Positions 41,959 through 51,200 of a DNA stretch of 64,000 nt are shown here, piece by piece. Under the pieces are notes generated by a model, which did no database searches, was not told the origin of the DNA, and saw only the letters and a list, made by a program, of their open reading frames with translations. This DNA is from Clostridia bacterium. GTDB lineage: Bacteria > Bacillota > Clostridia > Lachnospirales > Cellulosilyticaceae. The stretch covers positions 1 through 64,000 of the forward strand of contig JARBUI010000011.1 in NCBI GenBank assembly GCA_029239755.1, in the 5' to 3' direction. Both the position numbers and the translations under genes were made by a program. Positions within the stretch are counted from its first letter, which is position 1. Every line of letters begins with the position of its first letter.

Positions 41959-42857
41959 AATCATTTTTAATTATATTTATGAGTGTCATACTAGAGGCTA
42001 TGCCCTTTGTATTATTAGGTGCTGTTGTATCAGCCGGTATCCAGGTTTTTGTTTCTGAAAGTCGTATTGAAAAGATCCTTCCTAAACGCAGATGGATAGG
42101 TTTTATTGTAGCGGCTCTTCTGGGACTAGTTTTCCCGGTATGTGAGTGTGCGATCATACCTATTACAAGAAGGCTCATTAAAAAAGGAATACCAACAGGG
42201 ATGGCGATTACTTTTATGCTGGCAGTCCCTATTGTTAATCCGGTTGTTTTACTATCAACCTATTATGCGTTTAATGATAAGCTGTATATGTTATTGGCAA
42301 GAGCAGGTTTTGGATTTTTGGCAGCCATTACTATAGGCATATTGATAGCGGTAAGTGAAGAAAAGAGTACATATATTCTCAAAGAAAGAAGAGAACAAGA
42401 AGAGTTATTATGCGACTGTGGGTGCCAGCCTAGTGGAAGTGGATACCATTCTTCCTCTTATTTAAGAAGTGTTTTGGAACATACGAATAAAGAATTTATT
42501 AACATTATGCAGTATCTTATACTTGGAGCTTTTTTATCTAGCCTTTTCCAAACGTATGTAAGCCAAGAGGTCATGGGATTTATAAGCGGCAATTCTTATT
42601 TAGCAGTTCTTTTCATGATGGGAATAGCTTTCATACTGTCTATTTGTTCGGAAGTGGATGCATTTATTGCAAGAACTTTTATTGCGCAGTTTTCATCTGG
42701 GTCTATACTTGCATTTTTGGTTTTTGGGCCTATGTTGGATCTTAAAAATACAATGATGTTGATCGGGCATTTTAAAACGAAGTTTGTTATAAAACTTATT
42801 ACCTATATTACTCTTGTCTGTGCACTTGTAGGGTTTATAGCTAATTTGCTAATTTAG
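41955..42857 (+). CDS. Predicted permease of the ArsP/DUF318 family
   Basis: A 300-residue integral membrane protein with about eight helices. FPVCECAIIPITRRL and the second conserved ICSEVDAFIARTF carry paired Cys/Glu motifs of the PF03773-type permeases. Members are implicated in metal or metalloid export. In the zinc context here, a metal permease role with the TIGR03943 protein is likely, but direction is unknown. Overlaps the upstream gene by 4 bases. Confidence 0.85.
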   Translation: MKSFLIIFMSVILEAMPFVLLGAVVSAGIQVFVSESRIEKILPKRRWIGFIVAALLGLVFPVCECAIIPITRRLIKKGIPTGMAITFMLAVPIVNPVVLLSTYYAFNDKLYMLLARAGFGFLAAITIGILIAVSEEKSTYILKERREQEELLCDCGCQPSGSGYHSSSYLRSVLEHTNKEFINIMQYLILGAFLSSLFQTYVSQEVMGFISGNSYLAVLFMMGIAFILSICSEVDAFIARTFIAQFSSGSILAFLVFGPMLDLKNTMMLIGHFKTKFVIKLITYITLVCALVGFIANLLI

Positions 42858-42868
42858 GAGGATTCTCT

Positions 42869-43714
42869 ATGAAACGATTTAATAAAGAGGAGTGGATATG
42901 GTTTCTTTTAATAGCAGGATGGTCTCTCTATTTGCTTTATCTTCTTACTACAGGGGAAATCATAAGTTTTATTAACCCAAAAAGAATACCACTTATGTGG
43001 GGAACTCTTTTAGGCATTGTTATTTTAACGTTTTATCAAAGCACTAAACTTTTCACTATTCCTAGCAGAAGAACGCAATTTAGCAGTTATATACCGATAG
43101 GACTTGTTCTGATGTGCGGCGTATTTGTTCTGACAACAAAAGAATCAGACAGGTTAACCATGATGCAACCTCAAAAAGCTGTTGTTATAGGGCCCAAAGA
43201 AGGTGATTCTAAGACTGACAGTGAATCTATAAAAAATAATACAGCGATAAAATCTGAAGCGCTGGCAAATCTTCCTATATCCAATGATGATGATACCAGC
43301 GTTCCTTCTCTAAATACAGGCGAAGATGTAGAGGTGATAGCCTCAAATAAGGTAGTGTTAAATAGTGAAAATTACACTAAGATTCTAACGGACATTGAAC
43401 AAAATCCCAAAGACTATATAGGAAAGCGCATACAACTGGAAGGTTTTGTCTATAGAGGTCCGCAGTTTGAACCTGATGATTTTGTAATAGCCCGTATGTA
43501 TATGCTTTGCTGTGCGGCAGATGCGCAGATTACTGGGCTGATGGCCTCGTGGGAGAGGGGCAGTACATTAGGCGAGGAGCAGTGGCTGCACGTTGAAGGC
43601 GTACTCAAAACTAAAGAATACGAAATGGATGGACAAAAAAGTCTTATTCCTATTATTGAAATTGAAACGGCAGTTAAGCTGCCGACCCCAGATAATCAGT
43701 ATGTATATTATTAA
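42869..43714 (+). CDS. TIGR03943/DUF1980 family membrane protein
   Basis: A 281-residue protein with two or three N-terminal transmembrane helices (residues about 10-100), a Ser/Asp-rich linker, and a C-terminal soluble domain with KDYIGKRIQLEGFVYRGP and the conserved ARMYMLCCAADAQ, typical of the TIGR03943 family. It is found next to ArsP-type permeases and COG0523 proteins in zinc-regulated clusters. AGGAGG precedes the ATG. Last gene of the zinc operon, closed by a 22-bp hairpin. Confidence 0.82.
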   Translation: MKRFNKEEWIWFLLIAGWSLYLLYLLTTGEIISFINPKRIPLMWGTLLGIVILTFYQSTKLFTIPSRRTQFSSYIPIGLVLMCGVFVLTTKESDRLTMMQPQKAVVIGPKEGDSKTDSESIKNNTAIKSEALANLPISNDDDTSVPSLNTGEDVEVIASNKVVLNSENYTKILTDIEQNPKDYIGKRIQLEGFVYRGPQFEPDDFVIARMYMLCCAADAQITGLMASWERGSTLGEEQWLHVEGVLKTKEYEMDGQKSLIPIIEIETAVKLPTPDNQYVYY

Positions 43715-43764
43715 AGCACCTATTTCGTTATAGACCATTAGATCTATAACGAAATAGGTGCTTT
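43713..43764 (+). terminator. Terminator of the COG0523 operon
   Basis: A 22-bp perfect stem (43713-43734 with 43743-43764), with an 8-base loop and four T after it. It begins within the last stop codon. Confidence 0.9.
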
Positions 43765-43799
43765 TAAAAATATACTGCGATAGTGAAGGGTAATGATTT

Positions 43800-44015
43800 A
43801 ACTATGCATATAAAATTAACAAAAAAGCATATATTGTGAAAGAAATTTATCAATAAGTTGTTTTATAATAAAAATATTTATATGAGTAGCGATTGAAATC
43901 CTTTATCTATGTAGTCCATATTACAAAAGATTTTATTAGAGGATGTATTTTAACTTTAACCGAAACGTTTTGGTGTAATGAACTGTTTTGTAAAATTGGG
44001 ATTGTAGGATACAAT
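43800..44015 (+). promoter_or_regulatory. Regulatory region of the YesM/YesN-type locus
   Basis: The 342-base gap before the kinase holds TTGTAA (43988-43993) and TACAAT (44010-44015), 16 bases apart. A 16-base near palindrome with a central CG, ACCGAAACGTTTTGGT, lies at 43959-43974, suggesting a LacI/CcpA-type operator. A TGCATATAAA stretch (43805-43814) recurs before the solute-binding gene at 46724. The rest appears unstructured. Confidence 0.5.
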
Positions 44016-44056
44016 AGAAACAGGCGGTTAGGTCTATAAGGTTTAAGGAGGCTTAC

Positions 44057-45868
44057 ATGAGTAAAATGAGGACTATCAGAAAAAAACTCTTTATTTCATA
44101 TACCAATCTTATTGTAGGTGTCATTGTGGCATTCGCAGTACTTATTTTTGTTTATATTTCCCAGATTCTTTCAAATCAGACGAGAGATATGATGACGTCT
44201 TTACTTACAGCGGGTATTAATCAAACAGATATGGAAGTTAGAAGAATGGATACAGTCTCTCTTAATATCTGTTATTCTGAAATTGTAAAAGGTAATTTTG
44301 AAAAGCTTATGCAAAAAACAAGTAAAATATATGCTTCTGATGAACGGGCAAGGGCTATTATAGATGCTCTGGTTGCTATTAATGGGCCACTTATGCCAGT
44401 GCAGCAGATTAATATTTATAGCCTAGGAGGACAAGTGTTAAGCACAGGATTTTCTAATAAGTCTATAGAGACAAACCTGGCCTCCAAGCATTGGTATGAA
44501 CCTACTTTAAAATTAGATGGCAAAAAGTACATTACTGTTTTAAAAGATGGAAAAGAATCTTATATTTATGATACTACTGAGAGAATAAAACAATATATAG
44601 TTCTAGATAGGGTAATTTTTAATAAATACGGACAACAACTAGCTATACTGGAAGTCATCTCTAAAAGCAATCAAATATTTAAGAGTATTTATGAAATAGA
44701 AGATGATTATAAGGGAAGTATTATGGCTTATGTATTTGATGAGAGTGGACAGATGATTTATCCTGTCAGTAATGAGGAGAGCGCAGCCTTATCTTACCAG
44801 ACTTTTAGTCAAAACAAAGAGGCAGGTAAGGATGGCTATTTTAAAACGAAGCTAGGAGAAGATAACTATAATGTGTATTATCATCAGTCATCTTATACAG
44901 GCTGGACTCTTGTACTTGCCCGTTCACAAAAGAGTATCATTGCTCCAGTTATAACGCTTGCTTTATTTATGATGCTTATAACCAGTATTTTTATTGGTGT
45001 AGCGCTCTTATCATCCTTTATTATTGCAAAGGATTTAAGTAATCCTATTAAAGAACTTCTCATGACGATAAAAAATACAAGATTAAAAAATTTAGATGAT
45101 GTGGGAGATAATAAAATAAATACGCAGCTTATAGAGCTTGAAGAACTTCACACAGCTTTTTCTAATATGAGAATTAATATTAAAGAGTCTACAGTAGCTA
45201 TGTTAGAAGCGCAAAGACAAGAACTTAAAGCGCGTATGCTTGCTCTGCAGTCTCAAATGAATCCGCACTTCCTCTATAATACATTAACTAATATAAGCGT
45301 GATGGCGGAGGAAGGTCTTAATGATGGCATTGTAGAAATGTGTGACCATGTTTCATTTCTATTAAGATATTTCTCAACATCAAAACCAGTTCTTGTCAAA
45401 ATGAGTGAAGAATTTGAATGTGCAAAAAAGTATTTGAGCATTGTACAAATTCGCTATAAAGACTATTTGAAGTATACCATAGAAATGGATGAAGCTCTTC
45501 AAAATATCGAGATACCCCGGAATATTGTACAGCCTCTTATAGAGAATGCTGTGAAGTATGGAATGAATGAGGAAATGATATGGGATATAAAAATCGAGGG
45601 CTATTTTAGAGAGGATGGGTGGAGAATTAAGATATCAGATAAGGGAAATGGCTTCCTAAAAGAAAAAATTCAGGAGCTTCAGGAAAAGATAGATCAAATT
45701 AATCTGTTTAAAAGGTATATTGACTTAGAAATTAATGGCATGGGTTTTATTAATGTATTTAGCAGACTGAAACTTACCTATGAGGAGAATATGTATTTTG
45801 AGTTTGGCAATGATCCTAGGGGAGGCGCTGTTATTATAATAGGCGTACAGCATTATATAAAATTGTAA
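44057..45868 (+). CDS. YesM-type sensor histidine kinase
   Basis: A 603-residue membrane kinase of the LytS/YesM class. Transmembrane helices lie near residues 14-36 and 295-322 and enclose an extracellular sensor of about 260 residues (dCACHE-like). A HAMP segment follows, then the phosphoacceptor His404 in SQMNPHFLYNTL and the HATPase (PLIENAVKYGM, SDKGNGF). Expected to sense an extracellular sugar or a solute-binding protein and to activate the response regulator beside it. AAGGAGG precedes the ATG. Confidence 0.92.
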   Translation: MSKMRTIRKKLFISYTNLIVGVIVAFAVLIFVYISQILSNQTRDMMTSLLTAGINQTDMEVRRMDTVSLNICYSEIVKGNFEKLMQKTSKIYASDERARAIIDALVAINGPLMPVQQINIYSLGGQVLSTGFSNKSIETNLASKHWYEPTLKLDGKKYITVLKDGKESYIYDTTERIKQYIVLDRVIFNKYGQQLAILEVISKSNQIFKSIYEIEDDYKGSIMAYVFDESGQMIYPVSNEESAALSYQTFSQNKEAGKDGYFKTKLGEDNYNVYYHQSSYTGWTLVLARSQKSIIAPVITLALFMMLITSIFIGVALLSSFIIAKDLSNPIKELLMTIKNTRLKNLDDVGDNKINTQLIELEELHTAFSNMRINIKESTVAMLEAQRQELKARMLALQSQMNPHFLYNTLTNISVMAEEGLNDGIVEMCDHVSFLLRYFSTSKPVLVKMSEEFECAKKYLSIVQIRYKDYLKYTIEMDEALQNIEIPRNIVQPLIENAVKYGMNEEMIWDIKIEGYFREDGWRIKISDKGNGFLKEKIQELQEKIDQINLFKRYIDLEINGMGFINVFSRLKLTYEENMYFEFGNDPRGGAVIIIGVQHYIKL

Positions 45869-45931
45869 AGAGTTTAAAAATTATTAGTGATGCTAATTCA
45901 TATTTGGGGAGAGGGAAGGAGAAAATAAACA

Positions 45932-46687
45932 ATGTATAAAGTGATTGTCTGTGAAGATGAAATGATGATTCTTGATAACATTATAAAAAAAATTAATCAA
46001 TCGGAGCTGGATTTTGAGGTAATTGCAAAAGCGCTGAATGGTAAACAAGCTCTAGAGCTTATTGAAGAGCATCTTCCGGATGTTGTTGTAAGTGATATTA
46101 AGATGCCTTTGATGGATGGACTGGAGCTTATTGGAAAAGTAGATATTAAGTATCCATATATCAAAAAAATAATTATTAGTGGGTATGCGGAATTTGAATA
46201 CGCTAAAAAAGCTATGAAGTATAATACTTTTGACTATTTACTTAAGCCAGTGAAAAATGATGAACTTATCCAAACTCTCATTAAACTCAAAATGGATTTA
46301 GATAATCAGTTTAATGAGCTTATGGATAAAGCTGGTGTAGTTAAGAATCAGGTTACGCCGTATGAAGCTGTACAGTTTACGCAATGGTACATAAGAGCTC
46401 ATTTTGAAAAAGATATTAATTTTAATCTTATTGCCATGCGGTTTAACTATACTCCTGGATATCTTTCGAAACTCTTTGTACAGTATGTGGGAGAAACGCC
46501 TAATAAATACTATCTGAATTTAAAAATGGATAAAGCCAAGTATTTGCTTGCTCATTGTGAAAAGTTATCAATAAGACAAATAGCTGAGATGATAGGGTAT
46601 GAGGATCAATCTTATTTTAGCAGGATATTTAAGAAAACAGTAGGGAAAAGTCCATTAGAGTATAGAGAAAGTGCTATAATGCATTAG
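45932..46687 (+). CDS. YesN-type response regulator with AraC domain
   Basis: A 251-residue regulator: receiver domain (acidic residues at 8-10, phospho-Asp55 in SDIKMP, Lys in LLKPVK) and C-terminal AraC helix-turn-helix (FNLIAMRFNYTPGYLSKLF, IRQIAEMIGYEDQSYFSRIFKK). It lies 63 bases after the kinase. The most likely target is the downstream ABC-transporter/glycosidase operon. Confidence 0.93.
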   Translation: MYKVIVCEDEMMILDNIIKKINQSELDFEVIAKALNGKQALELIEEHLPDVVVSDIKMPLMDGLELIGKVDIKYPYIKKIIISGYAEFEYAKKAMKYNTFDYLLKPVKNDELIQTLIKLKMDLDNQFNELMDKAGVVKNQVTPYEAVQFTQWYIRAHFEKDINFNLIAMRFNYTPGYLSKLFVQYVGETPNKYYLNLKMDKAKYLLAHCEKLSIRQIAEMIGYEDQSYFSRIFKKTVGKSPLEYRESAIMH

Positions 46688-46846
46688 ATTATTATTAAAA
46701 AGTGCTAATGTATAACTTAAATGTGCATATAAATTGGCTATTTATAATGATAAAATTTTATTATGAAATCAGCCAGTTGGCTAAATAGCTAAATAAGGTA
46801 TGCCACAATGCTGAAAAGTATTAATAAACATGAGGGGGAATTTTAA

Positions 46847-48220
46847 ATGAAAAAATTTTTATCCGCAGTGCTTATGCTTACAATGAGTTTATCAGTATTT
46901 GCAGGTTGTGCAAAATCTGAAGAAACACCTGCTCCGGATGCAGCTAAACCAGCGTCTACTGAAGCTCCAGCAGCAGAAGAAAAAGACAAGAACAAAGATA
47001 TTACTTTAACTGTTATGACATCACAAGGATGGGCATTCCCAGCAGAAGATATGCTGACTCAAAAGTTTGAAGAAGAAACAGGGATTAAAGTGGATCTTCA
47101 AGTGGTTCCAGCAGACCAGTATCATGACTTATTAAAAGCTAAGCTGACAAGCGGAGAAGGCCCAGACATATTTTATGCACAAACTAACGAATTCCAAATT
47201 AAGACAGCAACAGTTGATCCAGAAAAATATTGTATTGATTTTAGTGATGCAGCTTGGAAAAATGTTATGCCTAAAACAAGAATTCCAGCCGTTTCTTATA
47301 ATGACAAGTTGTATGGATTAATGTTATGGTATGATTCACCAGAATTCGTATACATATACAATAAAACACTTTTTGAAGAAGCTGGCATCAAAGAAGCACC
47401 TAAAACTTATGAAGCATTTAAAGCGGCGTGTGAAGCTATTAAAGCTAAGGGGATTACACCTATATACGAATACGGTGCAGCAGGATGGCATCATCAGCTT
47501 CCTTTCTTCCAAATTGGGCCACGTTATGAAGAATTACAGCCAGGTCTATATAAAGGACTTAATGATAACACAATCAAATTTGCAGATAGTAAAGACATGC
47601 AAAAAGCTTTAGATCAAATTAATGAATTTGTTCAAAATGGCTATTATGGAGACGATTACATGTCTAATGATGGTACAGATAAAGAAGACCGCATCGCTAA
47701 CAGACAAGCGGCTATGATTCAAGAAGGTCCTGCATTTATTGAAACAATCAAACAAAAATATCCTGAAGTAACAGATGAATTCGGTGTATTCCTTGTACCA
47801 TTCATTGACAATCAAAACTACCCAACAAATCCATCAGGACCAGCTATCTTTGGATATAAAGAAAGCAAAAACGTTGAAGCTGTAAAACAATATTTTGATT
47901 TCTTAACAAAACCAGAAAATCTTCAGATTAAACTTGATAATACATCAGAATGGACTAATATTGATATAGCTATTGATGGCGTTGAGCAGCATTTTACAGA
48001 TATAGAAAAAGCATTCAAAGAATCTATTCCAAGAGAAAAATATGAAATTGCCCCTGTACTTCAAACAGGAACAAAATATACAAATGATCAGTGGATGGAA
48101 ACAGGCAAAGATATGATCTCAATGTTTATGGGAGAACTTACTTCAAAACAAGTTCTTGAAAATATTGATGAGAGAAGAGCTAAACTTGCTAAAAGTCAAA
48201 ATGATCCAGCTTGGCAATAA
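46847..48220 (+). CDS. Sugar ABC transporter substrate-binding lipoprotein
   Basis: A 457-residue SBP_bac_1 protein. Signal peptide and lipobox VFAGCAKSEE, then a proline/alanine-rich acidic linker, and the solute-binding fold (SQGWAFPAEDMLTQKFEEETGIKVDLQV). It would bind an oligosaccharide delivered to the two permeases downstream. High use of preferred codons suggests strong expression. A hairpin right after it separates it from the permease genes. The sugar is unknown; the glycosidase suggests a plant-derived glycan. Confidence 0.9.
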   Translation: MKKFLSAVLMLTMSLSVFAGCAKSEETPAPDAAKPASTEAPAAEEKDKNKDITLTVMTSQGWAFPAEDMLTQKFEEETGIKVDLQVVPADQYHDLLKAKLTSGEGPDIFYAQTNEFQIKTATVDPEKYCIDFSDAAWKNVMPKTRIPAVSYNDKLYGLMLWYDSPEFVYIYNKTLFEEAGIKEAPKTYEAFKAACEAIKAKGITPIYEYGAAGWHHQLPFFQIGPRYEELQPGLYKGLNDNTIKFADSKDMQKALDQINEFVQNGYYGDDYMSNDGTDKEDRIANRQAAMIQEGPAFIETIKQKYPEVTDEFGVFLVPFIDNQNYPTNPSGPAIFGYKESKNVEAVKQYFDFLTKPENLQIKLDNTSEWTNIDIAIDGVEQHFTDIEKAFKESIPREKYEIAPVLQTGTKYTNDQWMETGKDMISMFMGELTSKQVLENIDERRAKLAKSQNDPAWQ

Positions 48221-48247
48221 GAAGCAGATATAATATCATAACTTCAC

Positions 48248-48284
48248 ATAAGAGAATTTGATAGCTTCTATCAGATTCTCTTAT
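48248..48284 (+). terminator. Partial terminator between binding-protein and permease genes
   Basis: A 17-bp stem (48248-48264 with 48268-48284, G-U tolerant) is followed by TTATAT only. Such hairpins commonly raise the ratio of binding protein to permease mRNA. Confidence 0.7.
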
Positions 48285-48312
48285 TTATATCACATGGCGA
48301 GGAGCATCTATT

Positions 48313-49188
48313 ATGAAAGAAAAGAAATTTTACCCTATGTATTTTATTTGGCCGGCACTCATTATATATGGCTTGCTATGTATATTACCAGGTATTATCG
48401 GTATTTATTATTCCTTCACTGATTGGAGTTCTTATTCAGATAAAATTAACTTTATAGGGCTCGAGAATTATAAATACATTTTTACTTCAGGACAGGACTA
48501 TACAAAGTATATTTATAATACCCTAATGTTTACTGTTGTTTCAAATATTGTAAAGATTATACCAGCGTTATTTCTTGCACTAATGCTGAGAGAAGGGCTA
48601 AAGGGACAAAACTTTTATAGAGGTGTTCTTTATTTCCCATCAGTTCTTCCTTATCTTGTTATCGGCCTTTTATTTAGATCTATGCTGCACCCTACAACGG
48701 GTGTTGTGAATCAAGTATTTGGAGCACTCAATATGGATTTTTTGGCTCAAAAGTGGCTTACTGATCCCAATTTTGTTTGGGGCTCTATATTTGCAGTAGA
48801 TGCATGGCGTGGAATTGGCTATGTTATGACGATTTTCATTGCAGGACTTCAATCCATACCTGAGAGTTATTATGAAGCGGCAAAAATTGACGGGGCAGGT
48901 TATTTTTCACTCTTAAAACATATTACACTCCCCATGCTGATGCCTTCTATTACTATTAATGTTGTATTTGGACTTACCTATGGACTAAAGGTATTTGATA
49001 TCATTTATGTTCTTACAAACGGCGGACCAGGACGTATGACAGAAGTTGTAGCAACAGGAATCTTTAAGGAATTCTCTGATGGAACCTACGGTATTGGATC
49101 TGCATTATCTTCAATATTATTTGTATTTATGGCTGTTGTTGGGATACTTATTGTTGGAAGAATGAATGAAAAGAAGGTGGAAATGTAA
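48313..49188 (+). CDS. Sugar ABC transporter permease (MalF type)
   Basis: A 291-residue permease with about six transmembrane helices and the EAA loop (ESYYEAAKIDGAGYFSLLKHITLPMLMP). It matches the carbohydrate uptake CUT1 family, first permease. Its stop overlaps the start of the second permease by one base, so the two are coupled. Confidence 0.92.
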   Translation: MKEKKFYPMYFIWPALIIYGLLCILPGIIGIYYSFTDWSSYSDKINFIGLENYKYIFTSGQDYTKYIYNTLMFTVVSNIVKIIPALFLALMLREGLKGQNFYRGVLYFPSVLPYLVIGLLFRSMLHPTTGVVNQVFGALNMDFLAQKWLTDPNFVWGSIFAVDAWRGIGYVMTIFIAGLQSIPESYYEAAKIDGAGYFSLLKHITLPMLMPSITINVVFGLTYGLKVFDIIYVLTNGGPGRMTEVVATGIFKEFSDGTYGIGSALSSILFVFMAVVGILIVGRMNEKKVEM

Positions 49189-50012
49189 TGAAAAGCAAAA
49201 AACAACTTACAACCTTAGCAAAACATATTGTAGCTCTGTTTTTATGTACACTCGTTATTGTACCTTTTATCATTATTTTACTTAATTCTTTTAAAACCAG
49301 TAAAGAAGCTGCCTTAATGACGCTGGAGCTGCCAAAACAATTACTTTTCGAAAACTATGCTACGGTTATTGAAAAAGGTAAACTTGCTCAGTCTTTCGTC
49401 AATAGTCTAATTTATGCGATTGTACCTTGTGCCTGTGTTGTTATTTTCTGTGGTATGGCATCCTTTACGCTATCAAGAAGAATAACAAAACTCAATAAGT
49501 TTATCTATATGTTTATGATATTAGGGATCTTTGTACCAGTTAACTATTTAGCACTTATTAAAATTATGAAACTATTTAGTATCTATGGTTCAAGATTTGG
49601 TTTAATCCTCTTTTATATAGCTAATAATATTGCGTTTTCGATTTTTATTATTTATGGCTTTATACACACTGTGCCAAGAGAAGTTGATGAAGCGGCTATT
49701 ATTGACGGAGCAAATCCGCTGCAGCTCTTTTTTGAGGTCATCTTTCCGCTTCTAAAACCCGTACTTGTTACAGCGTTTATCCTGATGTTTATGAACATCT
49801 GGAGTGACTTTATGACACCGCTCTATTTGATTAATAAAACAAACCTATGGCCTATGAATCTTGCTGTTTATAACTTCTTTGGAAGAGAAAGGGCTAATTG
49901 GAATCTCGTTTTTGCAGACATTGTTTTAACAGCACTGCCAGTACTTATTATTTACCTCATAGGACAAAAACAAATTATATCTGGGCTTACATCAGGAGCA
50001 GTAAAAGGCTGA
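49188..50012 (+). CDS. Sugar ABC transporter permease (MalG type)
   Basis: A 274-residue second CUT1 permease with six transmembrane segments and EAA loop (REVDEAAIIDGANPLQLFFEVIFPLL). It pairs with the MalF-type subunit. The operon carries no ATPase; a shared MsmX-type ATPase encoded elsewhere probably energises the complex, as is known for such operons in Firmicutes. Confidence 0.92.
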   Translation: MKSKKQLTTLAKHIVALFLCTLVIVPFIIILLNSFKTSKEAALMTLELPKQLLFENYATVIEKGKLAQSFVNSLIYAIVPCACVVIFCGMASFTLSRRITKLNKFIYMFMILGIFVPVNYLALIKIMKLFSIYGSRFGLILFYIANNIAFSIFIIYGFIHTVPREVDEAAIIDGANPLQLFFEVIFPLLKPVLVTAFILMFMNIWSDFMTPLYLINKTNLWPMNLAVYNFFGRERANWNLVFADIVLTALPVLIIYLIGQKQIISGLTSGAVKG

Positions 50013-50060
50013 CTTAAGAGACTACTAAAATCATACAAAATATATGAGAGGACTGATTAG

Positions 50061-51137
50061 ATGTTATATAAAGAGGATTGGGGCAAAACCAAAAAAAGAC
50101 TTGAAGCCTTATGGAACAACGAAATAGTTGATAGATGCTGCATTGCTGTGCAAGGTAAAAAAGATATGCATTTTCAATATGAAGATGCACCTTATACTCC
50201 AGAAGAATTAGTTAAATATTATATGGATCCGGAATGGCTTTTAAGAAGACATATCAAAAAGTTTGAAAACACCTACTTTGCAGGGGATGGGTATCCTTGC
50301 ATCTGGTCAAACTTCGGAGCAGCTGGCCATGCGAAATATTTTAAGGGTGCAAAATATAAGTTTGAAAGAGACACAGTATGGATTGGCGGAGATTACAAAG
50401 ACTTTGCAGAGGATGAGCTTGTATACGATGCCACAAGTAATATTCTTAAACAAGAACTTGAAACAGTAAAATACCTTTGTAACGAAGGAATGGGTAAGTT
50501 TTTTGTTACGATGCCGGACAACTGTGGTATTCTTGACGGCCTTGCAGCACTGCATGGCAGTGAAGATTTAGCTATGGATCTTTTTGACTATCCAGATGAG
50601 ATTAAACTAGCATGTGATAAGATTTTTGAGACTTACAAAGTAACAAGTGATATGTTCTTTGATGCTATTCGTAAGAATAATGAAAACGGCAGCACTCATG
50701 GCTGGATGTACACGTGGAGCGAAGGCAAACATGCACAGTTACAAGTAGACTTTTCAGTTATGATTTCGCCTCAGATGTATGAAGAATTTGCTCTTCCGGA
50801 ACTTGTTAAGAGCTGTAAGTGGCTTGATAATGCCATTTATCATCTTGATGGCGAGCAGCAGGTAAGACACCTCGATATGATTTTATCTGTTGACAGACTG
50901 AACATGATTCAATGGACTCCAGTTGCGGGTCAGCCAAAAACAAGTAACTTTATTTCTACATTCAAGAAAATTCAAGCTGCAGGAAAAGGTCTTGTACTTT
51001 ATCCAGAACTTGATGAAATCGAAACTTTACTTACGGAATTATCATCTAAGGGACTCTATTTGATTGTTAAAGAAGAAGTTTCCTGTGATGAGGCAGACAG
51101 GATTGTTAATTTAGCAGCTAAACTCACACACGAATAA
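50061..51137 (+). CDS. URO-D-like protein in a sugar operon
   Basis: A 358-residue soluble protein resembling the uroporphyrinogen decarboxylase / corrinoid methyltransferase fold: GILDGLAALHGSEDLAMDLFDYPDEIKLACDKI, SPQMYEEFALPELVKSCKWLD, and YHLDGEQQVRHLDMILSVDRLNMIQWTPV at the expected sites. No heme or corrinoid gene is nearby. Relatives occur next to sugar ABC transporters, where their role is unclear. Predicted role remains open. AGAGGACTG before the ATG. Confidence 0.6.
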   Translation: MLYKEDWGKTKKRLEALWNNEIVDRCCIAVQGKKDMHFQYEDAPYTPEELVKYYMDPEWLLRRHIKKFENTYFAGDGYPCIWSNFGAAGHAKYFKGAKYKFERDTVWIGGDYKDFAEDELVYDATSNILKQELETVKYLCNEGMGKFFVTMPDNCGILDGLAALHGSEDLAMDLFDYPDEIKLACDKIFETYKVTSDMFFDAIRKNNENGSTHGWMYTWSEGKHAQLQVDFSVMISPQMYEEFALPELVKSCKWLDNAIYHLDGEQQVRHLDMILSVDRLNMIQWTPVAGQPKTSNFISTFKKIQAAGKGLVLYPELDEIETLLTELSSKGLYLIVKEEVSCDEADRIVNLAAKLTHE

Positions 51138-51200
51138 AATAAAACAGTTAAACTTTAACGGCATTCAGTCTGCTATTCATTTTTAGCAAGGAGAAAAGAT

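Noticed and set aside
49188-51137. Missing ATPase gene of the sugar transporter as a deletion
   Set aside because: CUT1 operons in Firmicutes commonly lack a dedicated ATPase and share a MsmX-type one, so its absence is ordinary.
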